This document shows, one piece after another, positions 11,160 through 22,249 of a stretch of 64,000 nucleotides of DNA. Made by a program: the position numbers and the translations under genes. Under the pieces are notes generated by a model. That model ran no database searches and was not told the origin of the DNA. It saw nothing but the letters and a program-made list of their open reading frames with translations. How positions within the stretch are numbered: position 1 is the first letter of the stretch; each line of letters begins with the position of its first letter. This stretch comes from Phycomyces nitens. Its lineage: Eukaryota; Mucoromycota; Mucoromycetes; Mucorales; Phycomycetaceae. Location: the NCBI GenBank assembly GCA_022702545.1, contig JAHRBC010000005.1:4921001-4985000 (forward strand). Direction: 5' to 3'.

Positions 11160-14100
11160 TTAAAACTCCTGAGTATTATATGAAAGTGCAGCATTATCTA
11201 ACTGTTTTACAAGTTCTAAACAAGCGGTATTTGCTTTCATATCTCGTGCTAATGAAACGTTTTCTATACATTTAAAGAAGTATAAATTTTCAGGTGATTT
11301 AACACGAGATACTGCAACATAAAGTTGTCCATGTGCATCCATTGGATCATATGCAATTGCAACTTTATCAAGTGTTAGACTTTGAACTTTGTGAATTGTT
11401 GTTGCATGGGCCAATTTGATGGGGAATTGCCTTCTTGAATATATACTGCCATGATTAGTTCTTTCAATTCGAGTGATACTAATTATATCTGTGGGATCGT
11501 TGATTTTACAAATCGTGATTATATCTGGATCAAGGCCAATAACTTTTGCAATACTTCTATTTACCCATCCATTTGCAACATTAATATTATGAATTAACAT
11601 AATTTGGCTATCCATTTTCAGCTGAAGATTGTGTAGTAATTGTGTTGCCTCTAGTGCTTTGATTGCTACAGAGCTATTTCCAGAATAATAGTCGATACTT
11701 GGATAAGAAACAACTGGATTTGGGTTGAGGGTAAGACAACGTTTGTTTTCTTCATTTGCTGATTCATTCCGTGTATATAATCGTAAACAGTCAATTGGTA
11801 AGTCTTCCCATCGTTTGATTCGGCTTTCAATAAAGTTTAAAACTGATGTGTCAAAATTGTAAACTCGGAACTTGTGTAGGATCGTTAAAAAGTCTGCATC
11901 TGATTGTCTTTTACTTTCCGTCAGAATAAACATATCGCTGTCTTTGAAAAGATCCGACTGGAAAATAAATCCTTCGTCTTCAACTACTGGTACCAGCTGA
12001 GCAAAATCTCCAAAGAAGCAAGTTGAAATGCCACCCATTGGTTCCATTAGGCCTGTTGCTGTTATTAAACTGCTGTTTAATCGGCTTAACATTGTGTTTG
12101 TGATCATGGAGCATTCGTCAATAAGAAAAACTGTCCGAGTATGGTTTTTAATCCAGTTGTCAAGTGCTATTGGGTTTATAATCTGGCCATTATTATTCAT
12201 TCCAAAAAAGTGATGAATTGTCATGCCGTTAATATTTTGGGCGGCTATTCCTGTTGGAGCAAGTTTGACAATCTATAAATTATATATATATTAGGATATA
12301 GCATTTATATGAACTTGCATATAAATAATTTTACTTACACTATAATATAGCTCTTTGAAATGCTTTTCAAGAAGATTTATCAAATACGATTTTCCAGTGC
12401 CAGCAGCTCCAAAACAGAATGATAATTTTCGATTTTCAATATTTTCTACAATACAGCTGTATGCAGTATATTGCTCAGAAGTCAAAGTGTTTAACTGTTC
12501 TAGCAAAGTTAATTGTCTCTGTGATGTCTCTTGATGACTTTCTTGTTGATGGCTGTAATGTACCCAACGATCAAAAATAGGATCATTATTCATTTGACCA
12601 GTAGTAACTAAATGCAAGTATGCATCTGAAAAATTAATATTAGTATTAATTATATATATTATGATATATATTATTGATTTATAAAATACCTTTATAAGTT
12701 GGAAACTGAGAGAAGAAACTGATAAAATCTCTTGAAGGGTAATGTAAAATGATCTTTTGATAAAAAAATGATTCTCCAACTGATGGAACAAGGAATCGTG
12801 TTCTCCAAAACGGTAGTTTTCTTGATCTTAGAACGTGTACAGCTCCAAAATTATCAACTGCAAATTTAGGTAGTTCTTCGGCCCAATCAGAATGATTAAC
12901 CATAATTTCTGTATTAACTAATAGAATAGAATGTTAGATATATATTTAAAAATGAAATTATAAAATGCTTACTGTCATTTTCACGTTTTGAATAATTAAT
13001 TTCATAAAATGTATTATAATCTACCATTGACATATTATCTAAACTTGAATGAGTAGATCTTGCTTGATATTTCTCTATATATATTTACATATTAGATCAT
13101 ATTTTTAAAATAGTTATTTTCAAGAACTTACCAAGATGTGAATGTGTAAAAATATCAGTTGAATTATTAGGCAAGTTGTCCATATTATATTTAATTTGGC
13201 GGCGATCATTATTTGGCATATTCGTATTAATATATTTGACTGATCGACTTTTTTGATGTGTGTGCCAACCCATAAGATTATATACTGTTTCAATAGATCC
13301 AATTACTCTGGCTTCAAAGTGGGCTTGACGGATTGATTCTTCTTTTCCTGTTTTCATAAGTGCAATGTCAAAGGAAGAGTCCGTTTTCGTCATATATTTG
13401 CATAGATAATATAAAGCCTTTCGCCCTGTGTTCAGTTGAATATCCATATTGACTTGGCATAATGATAGAATAAATGGATTATAGCAATTAATCATAGAAT
13501 CTTGAGAATTACGCTTGTACATATATCGGTTTTCATCTCTGTATGGAACTGCAAGTGGTTCAAAAGGATATCCAAATCGGCATAATCTTGATTGATCATC
13601 AAGGCAATACTTTGTGCATCTGTGTTGTTGATATCGATTTACAAGATCATAAAGAGGACTGGACTGATGTGGTAATGAAGCATATACAATATCCCCATTT
13701 TGAAAGTGTTTGTCAGCAGTTCGTTTTGTCCATAATACACAATGTATATGAGGGGATCCTCTTTCCTGTACTTCCAGAACCCAGGCCCAGTCTGTAATAC
13801 CACCAATTTTACGAGCCCATACTTTTGTGATATAGTGAGTAAAAAGCTCACTCCATTTTCGACGGAATTGTGCAGCAAATAAGACTGGATCTTCCCATGG
13901 TTTATCTGAGTTTGAGGCACCAAGCATATCTTGTGCAAAATCGTTACAACTGATTGTCATGAAAATTTGTGGTTCTCCTAGCATTTCAAACATCCGTGAT
14001 AAATCCAGATAGCATTTACGCTTATAGGCAAATGATGACCGAATAGTATGTGGTATAATTGAGGTTATATCTGACCGAACAGTTGATGATTGTCCTCTTG

Positions 14101-15217
14101 AGGCAGATGTAACAATGTCTTGTTTAGTAAGCTGTCCTCGGTTTTTTGTGTTGATAACACGCCTGTTATATGCTGCAATATTATTTTTTTCAATCAGATC
14201 GAGCGTGAAAAACATAAAGGATGGATCTCGTGCAAATCGTCTGTCAGCTAGCCAAAGTCTTGTCTTTACATACTCTTTTAATGTTATAGTATGTGTATTC
14301 CCTTCCATGATATAATGTCCTTGTCCGTTCATGTATAAATGAGGAAATAGCAAAGAGAGTAATTTTGGATGCCCAATTGAGATGTCCGTATTTTTCAAAT
14401 CTCCTATCTTGTCGTTTAGGAAATCATATCCACGTTCTCCTTCAATTGGTGCTATGTCACTTGTTGGAAAAGCCATTTTGTTTTCCCATCCGGCAGAAAT
14501 TACAAGACGGTGTCCACTAGTTTTCATATGATAATTCACAAGGTCTTTTGTAATATCTGGTTGTTCATATGATTTTAAATCGGGGTGCACATGAATCAGT
14601 TTATTCCAAACAGTACAGACTTTTTTAGGCCTAATATCTAATTTTATATAATGATTAGAATTTAAATAATATAAAATATATATATTACTTTTTGGTATGC
14701 CTTCTTGATAAAATAATCCAAGAGTTCCACTGTATAAGTTGCATGCAAAGTCGTAATTATGTGTGAGCCACATTGATCCCAAGATTTGATAATGACCAAG
14801 TCGTCCTCGTGTAAAGCTTTTCATTCTTGTCATTTTAGACATGAGCTTAATAGGTGATAAGCATGATAATTCACGGTAATTTAAGTCATATGCATCGTAA
14901 ATTAAATCTCCAGGGTATGTCAAAGCAGGCTGATCGTCATGTGCTGATATACCAATTAAATGCTTTTCACAGACTAGAATTAATCCATCGTCATTACAAA
15001 TTGGGGCAAACCCCCATTCTATACATGGGAGCTCGTTTAGTGGCTTGAAATGTTTTCTGAAAAAACAATCTTCTTTGTATAATAAGCAAATACAAATAGA
15101 GCAGTAATAAAATGGATATTTTAAGCAGTATTCCTTATAGTTGTTGATGTGTTTCTTTTCACTTTCGGTTAAAGTATGCATAAAGCCTTGTTCAATCTCC
15201 CAAGGGTCAAGTTCCAT
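11160..15217 (-). CDS. Helitron 1 Rep (HUH)-PIF1 helicase
   Basis: Six exons, 15217-14689, 14637-13132, 13074-12973, 12917-12690, 12625-12339 and 12272-11160; every phase closes, giving about 1254 residues. The first intron (51 bp) also reads through. Rep domain: GSPHIHCVLW (HUH metal site) and YYLCKYMTK (nicking Tyr), preceded by IFMTISCNDFAQDML. Helicase: Walker A FGAAGTGKSYLINLL, Walker B VFLIDECSMI, then HATTIHKVQSLTLD and YVAVSRVKSPENLYFF. These are the rolling-circle replicase modules of Helitrons. The protein is shorter than Helitron 2's and has no endonuclease domain attached. The gene looks intact. Terminal TC...CTRR-type ends were not identified. Confidence 0.85.
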
Positions 15218-15611
15218 TTTTAAATAAAAAGTAAATAATAATACAGAAATGTTAGTTTTATGTAGTATTATATATACTATTATTCATGTGGATATATTTA
15301 TTAGTTTTATTTTTAAATAATTAACTTTATATAGTTTATAACATATGCTAAATAATCATACATGTATGTATTAACACCATAATATTAATATGAATATAGT
15401 TAATCTAATTAAATACAAGTATTACTTTCTATATTAGAGTTTCTGATGATATCGATATCATCTGTACTATATCAATTTTCATTTTAAGAGATTAGTAATG
15501 AAGTAATTAAATTTAAAGCTGCTGATAAATATTTTCAAATTGTATATAAATAAGACTATATGTTTACCTTTATTAAATTACTCTTTTTTATTAAACTACA
15601 ACAACATTAAA

Positions 15612-16430
15612 ATGCTCTCTGTAACCGGAAACGTTAAAATCACAGAGGATCCCATTCTGACTTTCCGATCTGACAAGTTTATTCCGTCACTAAGAATAAA
15701 AGGCATAATGGATGGACATTATGCCACAATATTTATAATTAATCCGGAGCTCATTATATTTGCCTTGAAACATTGCATTGTAAATACTTTTTGGCTTGTA
15801 AAATGTAATGTGTGAAATATATTATGAATTTATGCAAAATACTTATTATATTAAATAGCTCAAGCATCAATGAGTATATATACAAGTCCTAATGGCAGAA
15901 ACACCATCACTTGCAACATGACTGTTTCTGGATTAAAAACTGGATACAACACTGCCAATGCTGATGCTGCTTTTCAGATTACAACAGAATCTGAAAAGTT
16001 TAGCTGCGTAACAGTAACAGAATATGTCTACCATCATGCCCTTCTCTTGAAATTAGTCTCAACATTAAATACTGAAATGTATTCCTTACCAAAGGAGAGA
16101 ACATTGAAAGATCTTGATGACTATTATGATGTTATTATTGTTTACCGTAAGTTTGTTATAATTAAAATATCATTAATCTAATATTTTAAAATATTAGTTC
16201 AAGGAAGATTCCGTCGCCACTTTGTTGTCAATGACCATCATGAGCTGATAATTTTAGATAAAAGACACATTCAAAGCACTCCAGAGATGAGGAACTCTCC
16301 AACAAATATCTATTTTGGAAAAGGCGGTGTTTGTCTAGATCATGACAAAGCTCATCAAAGTCTCTCTCAAGTGGAAGACGAGAACAAAAAAGAAAAAGAA
16401 AAAGAAAAAGATACAAATATGGAATTGTAA
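15612..16430 (+). CDS. Uncharacterised protein, convergent with the gene at 16682-18006
   Basis: Exons 15612-15804, 15859-16146 and 16198-16430 give an open product of about 237 residues. The first donor (GTAATG at 15805) was chosen because it is the only one that keeps the second exon in frame. The protein begins MLSVTGNVKITEDPILTF, has a beta-rich-looking middle and ends in a Lys/Glu-rich tail. No family is recognised. It starts 394 bp from the divergent Helitron 1 replicase and ends 251 bp from the convergent gene on its right, so it may belong to either unit. Confidence 0.5.
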
Positions 16431-16681
16431 TTTTTTTTTATTTATTTTTTTCTATATGTACTAAATCTTATTTTTTATTATTTTATTTATTTTTCTCTAT
16501 ATGTATTAATTCTTATTTTTTATTATTTTATTTTTATTATTTTATTTCTATTCATTTATCATTCTCTATGTACTAGTCTTACTCGTTCTTTATCTTATTC
16601 AATATATATCTTCACATTTATAAAGGTCTTTACATAAATATTTAAATATAGTGCAACTGTAGTTAGAGTATATCAAAATAT

Positions 16682-18006
16682 TTATTGCTCAAGAAGATTG
16701 GTTGTCAAAGACAACATTGTAGGCTTATCAGCCCTGTCCTGGGTAATTCTTTGCAGATATTTCTCCAAAGTATGGATAGAAACTTTGTTAAGCTAAAATA
16801 TAATTATAAATAAATTGTATTATATAATAACTATTTAACTTATGTTTAATATGTTGTCATGAGACAACAGATCTGCAAAGAGCAGCAAAGTGTCAGGCCC
16901 AAAGACCTCACAAAGGTTTTGGGCATGTTGCCCTACACGCATAGACACAATAAGCCTTTTAATGTCGGCTTGTGAAAGCACGACATTCCTATCTAATAAA
17001 TATAATTAGTATAGAAATAATATTTATAAAGTATTTAATTATCAAGAGCAAGCTTTTTTAAGACTGCTATCTTATTCTTAATTTTCAGATCAACAGACAG
17101 CTTGTTGATATATGTTAAAAGATTGATATCCGATACCAATCTTTTAACTTTGACTACATACTCTGTTTCAATGCAAATTTGTAATGCAGTCATTGCTTTT
17201 ATTGTATTTGTCATCAAGTCATTCATTGTTATACCATTATCAATATTGATAATGGTATAGTCAACGATTGACAAGTTGGACTTGTCATTCTTCAAAAGTT
17301 GAATGCGATGAATGCATTCAGCTTTAAAATTGGTATTAAAGTTGCTTTTGGCAACTTCAATATCTAAATTAACAATTAGTATTATATTTTATAAAAACAA
17401 ATATTCTTACATTTGCAGAGTTTTTTAACTCTGCTAATTTGCGAGGGCAACATGTCCTCACAGTTCTCTAGTATATAATATATAATGTTAATATATAATT
17501 TCAAATACTAATATAAATATTAATTACTGACCTTCACCAAGAATGCTGATGATATTGTTCTTATCAGTCTCTTTCTCAATAATGACTTCATTGTCATTGA
17601 TCTTATTTCCAACCGATTATAATATTTTAGTAAAAAAACAAATATATTTTTAAAAATATACCTCATCAACTTTTCTTTTTTTATAAATAATATCTCCATC
17701 TCCATTAGAGTCTGATGTTTGCTCCTCTTCTGAGGAGGAGTCATCTTGGGTAGCAGTATAGCTACCATTCTCTGAGGAAGTGTTTTTTTGTTTTTTTTGA
17801 TATACTTTTTTTTTAATATATATATATTAATATTTAATATATTTTACCTTCTGTTTTGAAATATTTGGCTAGTTTAACTATAAATATTATTAATAACTAT
17901 ATATAATTACTTTAATTATATTCAATATATTACCTCTTTTCTCAGGCTCAATAAGACCATGTGTTTTGCCCAACAAATCATTCAAGGCAGCAGAACGATC
18001 AGCCAT
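16682..18006 (-). CDS. Uncharacterised eight-exon gene, related to 61874-63113
   Basis: Exons 18006-17934, 17877-17848, 17771-17662, 17601-17532, 17467-17411, 17363-17043, 16992-16840 and 16782-16682. All phases close to about 304 residues starting MADRSAALNDLLGK. An acidic Ser/Glu stretch with a basic cluster (YKKRKVDE) precedes a helical C-terminal domain. The intron after residue LALD has AT instead of GT at its donor (17042); if it is not spliced, the protein stops a few residues on. A plausible extra upstream exon (18202-18070, MSSK...VGRFIELFREG) lacks a usable acceptor. The C-terminal part resembles the gene at 61874-63113, including one intron position and phase. No known family recognised. 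Confidence 0.5.
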
Positions 18007-18466
18007 TGATGGTAAATAATAAAGTTAATATATTTTTATATATATATTTTGTTTTTTTATATATACCTTCACGGAATAGTTCAATAAAGCGACCAACTTC
18101 AAAGCGAAGTTTATTGTTTATAACTAAAGAATACATTATATTAGAATAATTTAAAAATATGATTATATTATATATATTTAAAAACTTACTTTTTGAAGAC
18201 ATTTTGATTGTTAAAATTAGAGTAAAAAAGAGTGAAAAAACATCAGTCTACAACTTAAAGTCTCAGACTGTATAGGCGTTCTATATTCCGATATCCCTGG
18301 TTTTACTGGTTTACATTTTCTGGTGTGACCATTTATTTTGATATGTAAGAAATAAAATAGGTATCAAAAAATATTGACATAAAAGAGCAAATATAAAAGA
18401 ATAAGGATAAGCATAAAAGAATAATGATAAACATAAAAGAATAAAGCATAACATATTTAACTTGGT

Positions 18467-18934
18467 TTACATAAATTTTGCCCACAAAGGAGTATGGTAG
18501 CTGGTTAATGAGATGTATCTTCCTGAGCTTGTTACTGGCATAGTTGTAAATATATTGTCGATATGTGTGTCTTTGTTGGTTGTTGATTGAATTGTATTGG
18601 GGAGAGTAGTGATCATGTTTTTGTTATTCATAAATTGAAGTAAAGCTGTTTTTTTAGCTGATTCCTTTTTAAAATCAACGTTGAAATCACCAGCAATGGT
18701 AATAGTCATATAATCGCGTTGGGAAATGAATTCAAGGGCTTCAATCATGGTGTTCTGCTTGCAAAGTGGAGAGACATATATGCTGCAATAAAGGTTATGA
18801 TTCAATATAATAAAAAGTGCAGCACTTGTTGATCCACCTTCTCCATCAAAGAATATTTTAGAATCGGCAGAATATAAAGGCAATAGACCATTTAAGCCAG
18901 GTGTATTTTGTAAACACTGCAAAAGAAGGGCCAT
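18467..18934 (-). pseudogene. C-terminal fragment of an endonuclease/exonuclease/phosphatase domain
   Basis: The frame is open back to about 19015 and ends at a stop at 18467. It shows late motifs of the EEP (apurinic-like) nuclease fold: ITIAGDFNVDF (catalytic Asp and Asn), THIDNIFTT and a terminal SYHTPLWAKF, in place of the usual S-D-H. Such domains occur at the C-terminus of some Helitron/Helentron proteins and in LINEs. No N-terminal half or other domain lies upstream, so this is a fragment. It overlaps, rather than completes, the EEP start in Helitron 2 (31175-32164). Confidence 0.55.
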
Positions 18935-19589
18935 TTTAGTATACTGATATTTATAAAATTCTTGACTGAATGATAAAGATTTGATATAAAATTTGCCAAA
19001 TTTTTTAATATTAAATTTTTAGGATTCGTTGTCTGAATGATTCCAATCAGTATACTGAAACGTCAAAGCGCAAAAAGCAAAAGGTGGGTTATTTTTTTTG
19101 TGCTTTTTTTTGTCACGAAAATTGGGGGGTTTCTTTTTTTTTCGTCCCATATTTTCTAGCCCCGAAGGATTCAGTTCTTTAAATTACTTTATATAGGTTG
19201 CTCTTTTCAATATTAAAGCAGTGTCCTCATAGGATTCAGTATGAATTCGGTATGAATTCATGGCAGATACAGGCCAAAGATGTAGTTTATAATAGTTTTT
19301 ATTGGATAAAAAAAGCTTTTCTAATGTTTTCTATTCGTTCTCATTTCTACTCCCTCCTAATTTTATTGCCTAATATGCTAGCCTTGCCCTTTTCTCAATT
19401 GGATGGGTATTCTTTTACTCATCCGGAGAATATATGGGTTACCCTGGTCTACTAGACCCCCTACCTTCCTTTGTTACTTGCTGCGGCACTGCTTACGTGG
19501 GTGTTTGTTTTCTTTTGAAAAAAAAAGGGTGGCTAGATAATTTTCATAGGTGTATTTTAGCAGACTGTAAAATAATTTGAATGGAACAA
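18935..19589. other. Intergenic, no gene supported
   Basis: AT-rich DNA with a few T-runs around 19090-19150. One short ORF on + (19198-19455) has no recognisable features. No repeat or RNA gene seen. Confidence 0.4.
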
Positions 19590-20271
19590 CAATACTTACA
19601 TTGGTATTTATATCAAGAAAACTTGAATACTTTGATAAATGGTATAAAAAATTTCGGTAATATCTATGAAGAATATGTCAGGAAAATAATATAAACGTTG
19701 AGTGGTTATATACTTACTTGGTCATCAGTGTAATGGGCGCAATGGGCGCAATGGCCAACCAGATGAAGAATATTTCGATTACATCTATTAGATAAGAGAT
19801 TAGTAAAGTAATATAAGGGCTGAAAGGTTGTATACTTACTTGGTAATGGGTATAGCGGACACAATTACTGACCAGATGACATAGAATCGGCACATACCAG
19901 ATGACCGAAAAAATTCTAATGAATGGAACGAATGTTAATAAAGCATGTCTAGTGTATAAAGGAGTGTCATCATACCATAATATACAGCAAAGTGCTCCTC
20001 TGTATTTGTTTGTAATGGGAGGCCGTGAATTACTAAGCAGAGCAATGAGCTTGTGGAAACTGAATGAGATAATAAAAAAGAACATTACCAGTATACCAGA
20101 GTTATTGACATAAACCAGCAGCCCTTGTATGGATATAGAAAAGAATATCTGGACAAATATAAAGTCATGATGAGTAAAAAAAAATTTTAAAAGAGAATGA
20201 TGCTTACCATGCCGAAAAGTAAAGGAAAGGAAAAGAAAAGAAAAGAACAAAGGTTGAAAGCAATAATCCAA
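19590..20271 (-). CDS. Possible spliced multi-pass membrane protein fragment
   Basis: Hydrophobic exon-like segments with good splice signals: about 20271-20211, 20148-19850 and 19784-19718, with a last one near 19640. The largest contains several candidate membrane segments (YVNNSGILVMFFFIISFSF, LLTFVPFIRIFSVIWYVPIL). Two successive exons end in near-identical CC-AA|GTAAGTATA contexts, and the last two exons start similarly (DVIEIFF, DITEIFY), suggesting exon duplication. There is no ATG at the 5' end, so it is partial or degenerate. Family not recognised. Confidence 0.25.
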
Positions 20272-20620
20272 TAGAGATCAATGGCGATATTGAGTGTCCC
20301 GAACGTGACGTGGAACTAATAAGCCCACTTAATAAAACGATTTGTATTTTTGAAACAGAGCCCAAATATTACAAATGGATTAGTCAGTGCAAGCAAATTA
20401 AATGGATTAGCCAGTTGAAGCAGATTACTAAGTATACCTGACAGCATAATGTAAGCAAAGATCAAAATACTATAAAACCTCTTTAGAAAGAAGTATACTT
20501 TTTAATTACTTTTAATTACTTTCTCATGTATGTATTATTTACGGAATATTTCAAAATCTATTGGAAAATAGATATTCATAATCAACGAACCTCACACTTT
20601 AATATATTTTTCTAGTATTC
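20272..20620. other. Intergenic, nothing recognised
   Basis: About 350 bp of AT-rich DNA between the possible membrane-protein fragment and the 5' end of the element 2 companion gene. No ORF, repeat or RNA gene identified. Confidence 0.4.
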
Positions 20621-20716
20621 AATGTCTCAATTTATATCATCAAGCTCTAAAAGACCTACAAGTCGACTACCAAGAAGTCGATTGGTAAGACTAGTGGCAC
20701 TAGACCAGCAGGAACC

Positions 20717-21718
20717 GTGATGCAGACGATCCTTCCTGCTCCAAGCAACAACGCTGAACAGGACGGCGCAGTGTTGTCAAACCTGTCGGCTCTTCAGACA
20801 AGACTGAATGAGTCGCATGTCCTGTTGCAGCAGGTCCATCAAGGGATGGAATCCCTCAAGAACTCGAATGGCAACAGTAGCCAAGTTTCCCCCATCAAGC
20901 TCCACCACCACAGATGTATATGAAGTATCGACTTCCATCGGTCTCGGTAGGATATCTATATATAAATATTAATTTTATATTGATGAATTACTTACCCTAT
21001 GTCATATAGCGCCTCATACGATCAGAGACAAGGAATGTCTTGGTGTCTACACCATTGACAATGAATGAGGGGGCACTCTCTTCATCCAACCGGCCTATTG
21101 CAGACAAGGTCCGGATGTATATCCATCAACAGCCCGAAGGACAGCCTCTTGCGTCTGCAGTCATAGAGGAAAAAACAAGACGGCATATCTCGTACAAGCT
21201 AAACAGAGCTAACACCTCGCCAGAAAAGTTAGCTAAGCGAAACCAGTCTTCTCGTAGACGTACGAGAAAAACAAGAGTTAGTATAATATAATATTTGTTT
21301 TCATACTTCTAATACTTGATTTTGAAATAGGTCCTCGCCGCCTACAAGAGGCTGCATTTGGCAGACAGGGCGAACTTGGAGTCCAAGTATGGAGAGACAG
21401 TCGAGGATCTCTTAGACAAAGAGATGTTGTCTGACATTGAGTCTGATGATGAGCAATGGGAGTATACCGTTTATACTCCCAGTAACAGACATCCTTTGGT
21501 AAGATATTGTTCGGGCAAATTTGATGTGCTTCATATAATTAATTAATTTGATTATGATATAGGTCGAGGAGTACTTGGGCGAGTTGAAAGCCCAGAGGAG
21601 CAAGGAAAAGAAGATGAAGGTCATTGACTTTTCTTCTTGTCCTGTTGAAAGTAGACATATTGAATTGTCAAAAGAGCAGAAGGCGCGTGTTGCCAAGTGG
21701 ATTGCAACACGGCAATAA
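20717..21718 (+). CDS. Companion protein of Plavaka-like element 2 (degenerate 5' part)
   Basis: The downstream exons are clear: 21010-21276, 21331-21498 and 21563-21718, with phases closing and a stop at 21716. The 5' exon is uncertain. An ATG at 20621 (MSQFISSSSKRP) and one at 20717 (MQTILPAPSNN) lie in different frames, which suggests a frameshift near 20660-20700, and the junction to 21010 has no convincing donor in frame. The product is divergent from the other companions but keeps the acidic motif MLSDIESDDE at the same place relative to the last intron. It ends 532 bp from the convergent transposase, farther than in the other copies. Confidence 0.5.
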
Positions 21719-22249
21719 AAATATTTGTATTTGGTTGTCTTGATATAATGGTCTTTATTGAATAAGTTGAAACAAGTTGTTGGGCTGGAAGATGATGGTG
21801 GTAGGATTGGCATTACTCGTTTTTGTATTGTTGAAGCATTAAAAAATAAAGAAAGACAAGATGGTGAGAAACAATATTATTTTTAATGGTTATTTTATTT
21901 TAGTCATAATTATTGCAAAACAAATATTTAATAGTAAAATAAAATATTTTCATCGGCTTTATAAACTTGGAATTTAAATGAAAATTTTTAGTATATTATG
22001 TAGTATAAACTTTAAAATATAGCTGATTATCGGGTATTAAATAAACAGCTACTTGGCTTATCGCATAATGAGCTGAAGAAAATAAATATTTGTTTTGATA
22101 TCTGTTTTAAAGAACATGAAACTTGTATATATCAATCTAATATTTTAATCAATCTTAAAAATGTATTGATAAAATAACAGATGGTAAAGTAAAACAAGAA
22201 AAATAAGCATTACGTGGCTGATGTTTGTGGTCAAAAACGCAATTTTTTA
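21719..22249. other. Non-coding gap between convergent genes of element 2
   Basis: About 530 bp of AT-rich DNA. In elements 1, 3 and 4 the same gap is only 105-130 bp, so some of this is extra sequence. No ORF or repeat identified. Confidence 0.4.
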
